Positions 26,513 to 33,760 of a stretch of 64,000 bases of DNA are shown here, piece after piece. Every line of letters begins with the position of its first letter. Position 1 is the stretch's first letter. The notes beneath the pieces are model-generated. The model was not told the origin of the DNA and ran no database searches. It was given only the letters and a program-made list of their open reading frames with translations. The position numbers and the translations under genes are program-made. Origin of the DNA: JABDBE01 sp049585795 (GTDB taxonomy: Bacteria; Acidobacteriota; Terriglobia; Terriglobales; Acidobacteriaceae). Location: positions 81,436 through 145,435 of the forward strand of contig JBAVAQ010000108.1 of the NCBI GenBank assembly GCA_049585795.1, given 5' to 3'.

Positions 26513-27382
26513 ATGTACAAGGCTTTCGTCACGTTTGCTGTGGTCCTGATTTTCACAAGCATGGGCTGGCCGGAAGACAAGCTTTCAGTGCATTGGGAAG
26601 AGCTCACTGCGGCCGACTTTCGGTCTGCGATCGAGCAATCCAAGGGCACTTGCTTATTGCCGTTCGGGATTCTGGAAAAACATGGGCCCCATTTACCCCT
26701 CGGCACCGACCTGCTGAACGTCCGTTATGTGGCTGTGCGCGCCGCCCAACAAGAGTATGCAATCGTGTTTCCCGAATATTACTTTGGACAAATCTTCGAA
26801 GCGCGCCACGAGCCGGGTACGATTGCATACAGCGCCCATCTGCAAATGGAACTTCTGCAGGAAACTACCGATGAGATGGCGCGCAACGGCTGCAAGAAAA
26901 TCATCATTGTGAATGGTCACGGCGGCAATGAGAATCTGCTGCCCTTCTTCGCCCAGAGCCAACTGGAAACCCCGCACGACTACGTGGTTTATGTGATGGG
27001 GCTGGTTACGCCTCCGCCGGGTGGACCCGCGAAAAAAACTACCGTCGACATGCACGCCGGCGAGTCGGAGACTTCAAAGATGCTGATTTCGAATCCGAAT
27101 CTAGTCCACCTCGACCGGGCCAATCAAGAGTCTGGAGCCGACCAGGCGCGGCTGAAGCTGCCCGATACTCTTTACACCGGCATCTGGTGGTACGCGCGTT
27201 TTCCCAATCATTATTCGGGCGACGGTTCAGCGGCCACTCGCGAACTCGGCGAGTTCGAGATGAAAGCCTGGCAGGACTCGATCGTAACCGCAATTCGCGC
27301 GGTCAAGGCAGATCAGGAGAGCCTAAAACTCCAGAACGAATTCTTTGAGAAAGCAAAACATCCGTTGGACACGCGACCGTAG
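26513..27382 (+). CDS. Creatininase-family amidohydrolase, exported
   Basis: A 289-residue protein with a Sec signal (AFVTFAVVLIFTSMGWP). The metal-binding pattern of the creatininase family is clear: ILEKHGPHLPLGTDLLN (Glu, His, Asp), IIVNGHGGNENLLPFF and DMHAGESETSKML. Relatives hydrolyse creatinine, formylated pyrimidine intermediates (ArfB) or peptides (MftE); most are cytosolic, so export is unusual and matches other exported amidases in this window. Substrate not deducible. Confidence 0.87.
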   Translation: MYKAFVTFAVVLIFTSMGWPEDKLSVHWEELTAADFRSAIEQSKGTCLLPFGILEKHGPHLPLGTDLLNVRYVAVRAAQQEYAIVFPEYYFGQIFEARHEPGTIAYSAHLQMELLQETTDEMARNGCKKIIIVNGHGGNENLLPFFAQSQLETPHDYVVYVMGLVTPPPGGPAKKTTVDMHAGESETSKMLISNPNLVHLDRANQESGADQARLKLPDTLYTGIWWYARFPNHYSGDGSAATRELGEFEMKAWQDSIVTAIRAVKADQESLKLQNEFFEKAKHPLDTRP

Positions 27383-27543
27383 ACAGCTCGCGAACGAGAT
27401 CGATTCTTTCACGGCTCCCTCGACTTTTTTGATATAGTGCCGAGCATTCGCGCGCACGAGCACGGTCCGTAGCGCTTCCGTACCTTGAAAACCGAGCAGC
27501 GATCTGTGCTTCGGTAGTGGAAGCGTTCTGCACTCGGAGTCCG

Positions 27544-28293
27544 ATGGGTCGCGTCTTTGTCGTCTTTATTCGCCGGTTGCGGCTACCCTTCCTGCTCTTC
27601 GCGGGCTTCGGGCTTCTGTGTGTGCGGGTTTACATGCATTTGGAGGGGTTGCGTTGGCAGGATGCGTTGTTCTGGATCGTCAATCCCCACGCGATCGATT
27701 ACCGCACGGTTCACGACAGCACTAAATTCTTTGCCCTATTTGTCTTTGCGGGAGTCTTTGCCTTTCAGATCTGGATTGCGGAGCGGGTTGCGGTCACGAT
27801 CTTCAGCCGGCATGGGACGGAGGTTTGGAAATCCATGGTGAACGAAGTCAGCCTCGAAAAGGTAAAGGGCCACTTCATTATTTGCGGATACGGCCAGGTC
27901 GGTCGTACGGTGGTGGATCAGTTGACCCGCCTCGAGATTCCTTTTGTCCTCATTGAAACCAACGAAGGACTTTACCGGGAGCTCTTGAAAGATGGGCTCC
28001 TGGTCATCCAGGGAGACGCAAAGCGTCACGACGTTCTGCAATCCGCTGGAATTGAGCGCGCGCAGGGAATCTGCATCGTCATCGACAACGACGCGGACAA
28101 TCTATACATCACCGTCACCGCGCGAGCTCTCAATCCAAATTTGAAAATCATTACGCGAGCCGGACAACAACGGTACGCCAACGCCATCCGAAATTCGGGA
28201 GCCGACGAGGTGATCATTCCAGAGTACGAGGGAGGATTGATGACCGGGAGAATGATCCAGAAATACTATCCCGTGAAGACCAACCTGCAGTGA
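27544..28293 (+). CDS. TrkA-N domain membrane protein, potassium-channel-like without selectivity filter
   Basis: About 249 residues. N-terminus has a membrane segment (LRLPFLLFAGFGLLCVRVY), a loop where a channel pore would sit (DALFWIVNPHAIDYRTVHDS) and a second membrane segment (FFALFVFAGVFAFQIWIAERV). The C-terminal half is a Rossmann RCK/TrkA-N domain: GHFIICGYGQVGRTVVDQL, the acidic residue in FVLIETNEGLYREL, VIQGDAKRHDVLQSAGI, ICIVIDNDADNLYITVTAR, and GADEVIIPEYEGG. Architecture is that of a Kch-type channel, but no TVGYGD filter can be found. It may be a nucleotide-sensing membrane protein that no longer conducts potassium. The upstream in-frame start (27517) is possible. Confidence 0.82.
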   Translation: MGRVFVVFIRRLRLPFLLFAGFGLLCVRVYMHLEGLRWQDALFWIVNPHAIDYRTVHDSTKFFALFVFAGVFAFQIWIAERVAVTIFSRHGTEVWKSMVNEVSLEKVKGHFIICGYGQVGRTVVDQLTRLEIPFVLIETNEGLYRELLKDGLLVIQGDAKRHDVLQSAGIERAQGICIVIDNDADNLYITVTARALNPNLKIITRAGQQRYANAIRNSGADEVIIPEYEGGLMTGRMIQKYYPVKTNLQ

Positions 28294-28339
28294 ATTTGGA
28301 TCCTCACTGGAAGAGACCTGTTAACATACGCTGGTTCAT

Positions 28340-29512
28340 ATGGTATCGACGTTACCGAGCGCCGCCATTCGACACGAGGCAAATGGGAAAACGCTCGCGC
28401 CGCTTTCATCGCGCCTTATGTCGCTAGACCTGTTTCGCGGGGCGACGATTGCCGGAATGATTCTGGTAAACAATGCGGGCGACGAGGCCAGTTCCTATTG
28501 GCCACTGAGGCATGCGCAATGGAACGGGTGGACGCCAACTGACTTGGTGTTCCCGTTTTTTCTATTCATCGTCGGCGTGGCCATGCCGTTCTCTTTCAGT
28601 TCACACCTAAAGCGCGGCGAGTCCCGGCTAGATCTTTTCAGACATGTACTTTGGAGGGGAGTGGCGCTCTTCGGTTTAGGGATGTTTCTGAACGGTTTTC
28701 CTCAATATGATCTGGGGTCGTGGCGCGTCTATGGCGTGCTGCAGCGGATCGCGATTTGCTATGTGATTTCTGCGATTCTGGCTTTGTGGACGAAGTGGCG
28801 CGTTTGGATCGTCGCCATTGCGGGCTGTCTCCTGGGCTATTGGATCGTCATGCGTTTCGTGCCCGTGCCCGGATTTGGCATACCCACTCACGATATTCCA
28901 TTGCTCGATCCCGATCGCAACCTTGCCGCATGGCTCGACCGTCAACTTCTGGCCGGACATTTGTATGAGGGCACGCGGGATCCCGAGGGAGTGTTGAGCA
29001 CGATCCCAGCAGTTGCTACCAGCCTCCTTGGCATGCTCACCGGGCAATGGCTTCGTTCTTCGCGTTCCGCTCACCGCAAGGTTCTCGGCATGGCGTTATT
29101 TGGATTGATCGGAGTCGCAACTGGAACACTTCTCGATATCGGGTTCCCCATCAACAAGAAACTTTGGACTAGTTCCTACGTGATCTTCACTGCGGGCATG
29201 GCTCTGCTCTGTCTGGCGTTGTGTTACTGGATGGTGGACTTCAAACAATGGCGAGGCAGGTGGACGAAGCCGCTGCTGGTGTTCGGAATGAATGCGATTG
29301 CCGCATACGTGTTCGCCGAGTTGATATCTCATTTGCTGGATCACATCCACACTGGCCAGGGGATCGGCTTGCAGGACTCGGTTTATGAAGGTCTATTTGA
29401 ACCCCTCGCTAGTCCGGCAAACGCTTCGTTGCTGTATGCGGCGGCGTATGTGCTGATTTGCTGGGCGGCGATGTGGGTGCTTTATCGCAAAGGTATTTTT
29501 GTAAGAATCTGA
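28340..29512 (+). CDS. NagX/HGSNAT-like membrane acyltransferase (DUF5009)
   Basis: A 390-residue polytopic membrane protein with about ten hydrophobic segments. RLMSLDLFRGATIAGMILVN, NGWTPTDLVFPFFLFIVGVA and the later VLQRIAICYVISAI match the bacterial relatives of heparan-alpha-glucosaminide N-acetyltransferase, called NagX in N-acetylglucosamine utilisation. The active-site histidine region (GWTPTDLVFP) differs from that of the lysosomal enzyme, as usual for bacteria. Predicted to move acetyl groups across or at the inner membrane. No amino-sugar genes are adjacent; it is a single gene between unrelated neighbours. Confidence 0.85.
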   Translation: MVSTLPSAAIRHEANGKTLAPLSSRLMSLDLFRGATIAGMILVNNAGDEASSYWPLRHAQWNGWTPTDLVFPFFLFIVGVAMPFSFSSHLKRGESRLDLFRHVLWRGVALFGLGMFLNGFPQYDLGSWRVYGVLQRIAICYVISAILALWTKWRVWIVAIAGCLLGYWIVMRFVPVPGFGIPTHDIPLLDPDRNLAAWLDRQLLAGHLYEGTRDPEGVLSTIPAVATSLLGMLTGQWLRSSRSAHRKVLGMALFGLIGVATGTLLDIGFPINKKLWTSSYVIFTAGMALLCLALCYWMVDFKQWRGRWTKPLLVFGMNAIAAYVFAELISHLLDHIHTGQGIGLQDSVYEGLFEPLASPANASLLYAAAYVLICWAAMWVLYRKGIFVRI

Positions 29513-29603
29513 TCGCGGTCTGCAGCACAAAGCTCTGACCTTCGCCAGCTCTGTTCTGGCGTAATATTTTTTGGACCGACCCCAGAACCTGAACTATTCC
29601 ACG

Positions 29604-31094
29604 ATGAATGTTTGCGCACAGAGCAGTTGCTTTCGGATCCGAATGCGTGCGCTGCTGATTTTCGCCGTGACTCTTTTTTCGTACGCATACTTTTACGAAG
29701 GAGCCGGATGGAATCAGAACTCTCGCTTCGACCTGGTACGAGCCATCGTGGAGCGGGGAACGTTGCGCATCGATGAGTTTCAGCAAAATACAGAGGACAA
29801 AGCCCTGGCCAACGGCCACTACTATTCTGACAAAGCCCCCGGACTCGCGCTACTGGCGGTTCCGGCGGCCTGGGCGGGACGCGGGCTGCTCACAACTTCG
29901 GGAGTGGATCCGGCGTCTCCTCGTGGCTTGGTGGAACTTGCTTACTGCGTCACGGTCTGGGCTGTCGCTTTACCGATGGCCTCGGCTTGCGCATGTCTAT
30001 TCTGGATTGCGCTGCGGTTAGGATGCGGTGTGAGCGCCTCGGCGTTTTCTGCCCTCGCGCTCGGCCTCGCGACTCCCATGTGGGCCTACTCGACGTTGTT
30101 CTGGGGACACGCACTGGCGGGAGCGTGCCTGGTTTTCGCGTTGGCCTGCGCCTTGCGCTTGCGCGGGGATGTGAGTTCCGCCGGGGATGTGTTGTGGGGA
30201 TTAGCTCTCGGTCTGGCGGCGGGGTGGGCCACGGTTACGGAATATCCTTCTGCGCCGGCCTCCGCGATAGTTGCTGGTTTGGCGCTGGCTTTGGTTTGGA
30301 AGGATGGGTGGCGGCGACGCTCGCGCGTTGTTCTTGGTATAGGTGCCGGAGCGTTGCCTTGTGTCATCGTGCTGATGGCTTATCAGCACGCTGCATTCGG
30401 TTCCGTGTTTCATCCCAGCTATGCGTATTATCCGCCGGGCGCTTTTTCTTGGATGACGCGTGGCTACATGGGTCTGACCTATCCCAGAATTGATGTCGCA
30501 TTGAAGCTGTTGTTCAGTTGCAGGCGTGGACTGCTGTTTTCCGGGCCCGTCGCCCTGGCCGCGCCTTTCGGTTTGCGAATGCTCTGGAAGCGGCCCGCTA
30601 GCCATGCCGTCGCGTTGGCGGCGGCGGCGATCGCTGCTTACTATTTGCTTTTTCACGCTTCCTTCTCCTCGTGGCCCGCCGGTTGGTCGTACGGTCCGCG
30701 ATACATGGCGCCCGGGTTGCCATTGCTGTGTCTGGGTCTGGCGCCACTGTGGGACGATGCGCGCCCAGCATGGAAGAGCGCGCTCACCGCACTGGCAGTT
30801 GCTGGAGTCGGGCTTACACTGATGGCGGTTTCGGTCTCGGCGCAGCCGCCTGACGAGTTCCACTGCCCTCTGCGCCAGTTTTATTGGCCATCGTTTTGGG
30901 CAGGGAGATTCTCTTTAAATCTTGGGACTGTACTCATACCTGCCGAGCAGGGTACGAACCATGTGCATGGCGCGTTCAACCTGGGACAGTTGGCAGGCCT
31001 GCACGGCGGGGCCAGTCTAATTCCGCTGTTGGCGATATGGACCATCGCGACAGTTCTTTGGACTGGGATCAATCGAATCGATGGGGCTGCATAG
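29604..31094 (+). CDS. GT39-like polytopic glycosyltransferase/mannosyltransferase-type membrane protein
   Basis: About 496 residues with some eleven hydrophobic segments and few polar loops. The first periplasmic loop contains NQNSRFDLVRAIVERGTL and GHYYSDKAPGLALLAVP, an acidic residue-containing loop typical of the ArnT/PMT (GT39, DUF2029-related) superfamily, followed by WAYSTLFWGHALAGACLVFA and SWPAGWSYGPRYM. Probably transfers a sugar from a polyprenyl-phosphate donor to an envelope acceptor. ATGs at 29604 and 29643 are both possible starts. It converges with the short minus-strand membrane gene at 31122. Confidence 0.75.
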   Translation: MNVCAQSSCFRIRMRALLIFAVTLFSYAYFYEGAGWNQNSRFDLVRAIVERGTLRIDEFQQNTEDKALANGHYYSDKAPGLALLAVPAAWAGRGLLTTSGVDPASPRGLVELAYCVTVWAVALPMASACACLFWIALRLGCGVSASAFSALALGLATPMWAYSTLFWGHALAGACLVFALACALRLRGDVSSAGDVLWGLALGLAAGWATVTEYPSAPASAIVAGLALALVWKDGWRRRSRVVLGIGAGALPCVIVLMAYQHAAFGSVFHPSYAYYPPGAFSWMTRGYMGLTYPRIDVALKLLFSCRRGLLFSGPVALAAPFGLRMLWKRPASHAVALAAAAIAAYYLLFHASFSSWPAGWSYGPRYMAPGLPLLCLGLAPLWDDARPAWKSALTALAVAGVGLTLMAVSVSAQPPDEFHCPLRQFYWPSFWAGRFSLNLGTVLIPAEQGTNHVHGAFNLGQLAGLHGGASLIPLLAIWTIATVLWTGINRIDGAA

Positions 31095-31121
31095 TCCTGA
31101 ATTGCCCTGCACGCGAACTCT

Positions 31122-31310
31122 TCACCGGCCCGGCTGGTAGTAGAGCGCGAGAATGAATATAGTTCCGACCAGCATGGCAATACTAAGACTGAGAATCAAC
31201 CATTGGCGCGTACTTAGCGGAAGTTTCCGCCTGCGGCGCCTTCGCGTGAATGGCGGGTTGTGCCTTCTTCGGTACCCGCTTACTGCCTGACGAATGAACG
31301 AATAAATCAC
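31122..31310 (-). CDS. Short single-span membrane protein, GTG start
   Basis: A 62-residue frame that starts with GTG two bases after the TolC stop codon. It has an Arg-rich N-terminus (RRRHNPPFTRRRRRRKLPLS) and one hydrophobic segment (WLILSLSIAMLVGTIFILAL) ending near the C-terminus, so it could be a small inner-membrane protein with a positively charged cytoplasmic side. No family recognised. The tight spacing supports translation with TolC, but a chance frame cannot be excluded. Confidence 0.45.
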   Translation of the reverse strand: MIYSFIRQAVSGYRRRHNPPFTRRRRRRKLPLSTRQWLILSLSIAMLVGTIFILALYYQPGR

Positions 31311-31312
31311 TG

Positions 31313-32776
31313 TTAGATTCCCGTGGTCTCATAGGTCAAGACTGCCAAGCTTAGCCGGTAGTCATACCCAGCCTCGGCGTAAGTGATCTCCGCCTGCGTT
31401 TGCTGAAGCTGTGCCTGGCTCAGCTCAACGATGGAGCCGAGGCCCAGGTTGTAACGAGATTGAGCAAGACTTAGAGCCAGGTTAGCCTGCTGCAACAGTT
31501 GTTGCGTAACCGCCAATCGCTGGTAAGACGTGTTCGCATTCAGCCAACTGGTGCGCACGTCGCGTGAGATCAGATTGCGCATGTCTCGAAGCCGCTCTTG
31601 GGTGGCTTGCGCTCTGAGACTCGCCTCACGAGCCTTTGCCGTATAAAGGAAGCCATTGAACAGCGGGATGTCGATATTTCCACCGACGGCTCCATAAGTG
31701 TTGTTCAAAGCGCTCGGGCTGGGAGCCACCGCACTATTTCCCACCGGCGTGTCTCCCACTGCGCCGAGAGCGCGGATAGTAGGAAAGAGCAAGTCGCGTT
31801 CTGCAGTTTGGAATTTTCTTGCCGACTGATACTGGAATTGCAGCGATAGGATTTCGGGCCGATCGGAAAAAGCCTGCGTAATCAAATCGTCCACGTTGCC
31901 CGGAGGCGGCGTCTGCGGGCTGGTTTCCTCGATCAGATGGAGGTTCTCCAAATTCGGAAAGCCCAGCACCATCGAGAGCGTGGCGTAAGCGGCGTTCTCG
32001 TTATTTTGAGCATCCAGCAGCAGAAGCTTGGCTTGCGCCAGATTGACACTTGCAAAACTGAAATCAAGCTCTGATTTCAGCTTGCTTTTGAAAAGCGCTT
32101 CTACTTGATTGGCGACGGTCTGGCGTTCGGTTACGGTTTGCTGCGCAACGGTGAGTACGGCATGGGCTTGCAATGCATTATAGAAACCCTTGTTTACCGC
32201 CAGAAGGATCTGTTGCACGGTTGCGATGGAGTTCTGGTTCTCGGCCTTGGCTGCATAGTTCGCGCTGGATACTAGATTCGTAGTGCGGCCAAAATCCGTA
32301 ATCAATTGTGTGACCATGAGTCCGGCAGCAGCGCGCTCGTAAATAATCGGATTATTCAGTGCTCCCGCAGTAATGCGGCTGCCAGACTGCGCATCTACGC
32401 CGGTCAGGTCACCCGTGGCCGTGGGCCACAAGTTCGACTTCACCTCGCGCGTAACTTGCATGGAGGCCAGGGCAAGCAGCCGGCCGACCGAGATCTGCGG
32501 ATTGTTTTTTATGGCAAGGGCTTCTGCCTGCTTCAGGGTCAGAGACATTGGCGCGCCCGGGCTCTGCGGAGCGGGAGTTGGAGGCGCACTTGCCTGCGGC
32601 ATTGAAGCGCTTGGTATCGGACTGGCTTGTGGCATCGGAGCTGGCGGTAGATTCGCGGCAGTTTGCAAGTCGGTGGACGCCTGGGCAAAACCAAACAAGG
32701 GCCACGCCAGGAGTAGTAAGAACGAGACGATGTGCTTATATTTTCGCTTCATGATTGACCTTTTGAAAGCATTCAT
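31313..32776 (-). CDS. TolC-family outer-membrane efflux protein
   Basis: About 487 residues. A GAGGGG six bases before the ATG at 32776 supports that start; the longer frame to 32896 lacks one. A signal peptide (HIVSFLLLLAWPLFGFAQ) is followed by a Pro/Ala-rich linker and two outer-membrane-efflux repeats: SLTLKQAEALAIKNNPQIS, VTQLITDFGRTTNL, and in the second half QANLALSLAQSRYNLGLGSIVELS and QAQLQQTQAEITYAEA. Likely the outer-membrane channel for the two RND pumps and lipoprotein adaptor encoded upstream on the same strand, although 125 bases and two small genes separate it from them. Confidence 0.9.
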   Translation of the reverse strand: MNAFKRSIMKRKYKHIVSFLLLLAWPLFGFAQASTDLQTAANLPPAPMPQASPIPSASMPQASAPPTPAPQSPGAPMSLTLKQAEALAIKNNPQISVGRLLALASMQVTREVKSNLWPTATGDLTGVDAQSGSRITAGALNNPIIYERAAAGLMVTQLITDFGRTTNLVSSANYAAKAENQNSIATVQQILLAVNKGFYNALQAHAVLTVAQQTVTERQTVANQVEALFKSKLKSELDFSFASVNLAQAKLLLLDAQNNENAAYATLSMVLGFPNLENLHLIEETSPQTPPPGNVDDLITQAFSDRPEILSLQFQYQSARKFQTAERDLLFPTIRALGAVGDTPVGNSAVAPSPSALNNTYGAVGGNIDIPLFNGFLYTAKAREASLRAQATQERLRDMRNLISRDVRTSWLNANTSYQRLAVTQQLLQQANLALSLAQSRYNLGLGSIVELSQAQLQQTQAEITYAEAGYDYRLSLAVLTYETTGI

Positions 32777-32901
32777 CGAAATCCCCTCGCTTCCCTTACG
32801 CACACCCAGCAAAAGCCAGGGTTTCGTACGCTGCCTCAGATCGCAGCTGGACGAAATCGTCGTTCCTCCCACCGTGGAGCCTCCGAGTCCGGCCATCGCC
32901 G

Positions 32902-33300
32902 CTAGCGATTCTGACCGCAGTCCGATTTGCGACGAACAATTCCCATCCTCAAATCCGGGTCATAGGGCAGATCAAAATGCATGACATGTTTCGTCAAGCG
33001 CACCTGGATCGGCTCATTAGGAGTAAATTCCGACGGCAAGTAGTTCAACAGTGTTTCGTACCGGCCAACATAGGTTTTGCAATTCACGCGCACAGCCACC
33101 TCGTAAGCGTAGTAGCGGGTGGTCAATGGCGCGTCGGACGGGTTGCTGCCTCCGATCGTGTACTCCGGCGAATAGACTTTGTGCTGCTCTACCCTCAGCA
33201 CAGTTCCCTGCACAAACAGACTGGAATTATTTCGAGTTGGGGATGCGTTCAGCACTGGCACAATCACCAATACCGCGATAGCTATACAAATATGCTTCAT
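32902..33300 (-). CDS. Small secreted protein of unknown function
   Basis: About 132 residues. The ATG at 33300 has GGAG six bases upstream and gives a signal peptide (ICIAIAVLVIVPVLNA). The mature part has a beta-rich look: SSLFVQGTVLRVEQHKVYS, TTRYYAYEVAVRVNCKTYVG and EPIQVRLTKHVMHFDLPYD. I do not recognise a family; similar short secreted proteins occur in Acidobacteriota. Located between the RPPP-family protein and TolC in the efflux block, so a periplasmic role with that system is possible but unproven. Confidence 0.7.
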   Translation of the reverse strand: MKHICIAIAVLVIVPVLNASPTRNNSSLFVQGTVLRVEQHKVYSPEYTIGGSNPSDAPLTTRYYAYEVAVRVNCKTYVGRYETLLNYLPSEFTPNEPIQVRLTKHVMHFDLPYDPDLRMGIVRRKSDCGQNR

Positions 33301-33397
33301 GATCTTCTCCACCAGATCGCCTGTTCAATTCGCAGCGCGTGACGCCCCTCGTTCGAACAACACCCGCATAAACACGGGTTTGTTTTAAGAACAAGAT

Positions 33398-33760
33398 TCA
33401 GCGGGATGGCGGCGGACGGCTGTAGAGAAGATCTTCCGAATAAGATCGAGTTGCAGAAGGAACGGCAGGCAATGTTGCCGCGAAACTTTTCGCAGGTTCA
33501 AACAAAATGAACTTCGCCGCCGGGGCGGACCAGTGGAGTCCATCATTCAGCAGATGCTGCCGCCCGCCGTCGAGAGATGCCGATCTTGCGCTCTTCGTCG
33601 CTCCCGCTTCCTGTGGCGTGATCGTGCTATATCGGGTGGCGACATTTACAGCAAGACAAAGAACCGCGCAAAGAACCAGTGCTCCTCGCGAGAAATCCCT
33701 CGCTTTGCTCGGAATGACAAACGGAACTTTGTCAGCAACCTGCGAATGCAGCTCTTTCAT
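33398..33760 (-). CDS. Small membrane-anchored RPPP-motif protein, copy A
   Basis: A 120-residue protein. One membrane segment (GALVLCAVLCLAVNVATRY), a variable periplasmic stretch, a central motif LHWSAPAAKFILFEP and a C-terminal LLYSRPPPSR. The same plan is found in copies B (42523) and C (43666), so the frame is a real gene. Its ATG overlaps the stop of the RND pump gene in ATGA, suggesting translational coupling. Residues about 12-26 (PFVIPSKARDFSRG) are the translation of what looks like a dispersed intergenic repeat, so the original N-terminus may have been replaced. No known domain or function. Confidence 0.65.
   Translation of the reverse strand: MKELHSQVADKVPFVIPSKARDFSRGALVLCAVLCLAVNVATRYSTITPQEAGATKSARSASLDGGRQHLLNDGLHWSAPAAKFILFEPAKSFAATLPAVPSATRSYSEDLLYSRPPPSR
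33690..33718 (-). repeat. Possible dispersed VIPSKARDFSR-encoding repeat within copy A
   Basis: On the minus strand this reads GTCATTCCGAGCAAAGCG followed by AGGGATTTCTC, which resembles a dispersed element of the GTCATTCCGAGCGAAGCGAG type that I remember from many environmental genomes. Here it lies inside the 5' part of a small gene. Only one copy was seen in the window; the assignment rests on memory of such repeats. Confidence 0.35.

Noticed and set aside
27303..27533. 76-codon minus-strand frame before the TrkA-N gene
   Set aside because: Overlaps the creatininase gene end and the next gene's leader; no features.
33340..33390. Hairpin ACCCG/CGGGT followed by TTTGTTTT between copy A and the small secreted gene
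   Set aside because: Stem of five bases only and on the plus strand, where there is no upstream gene to end.
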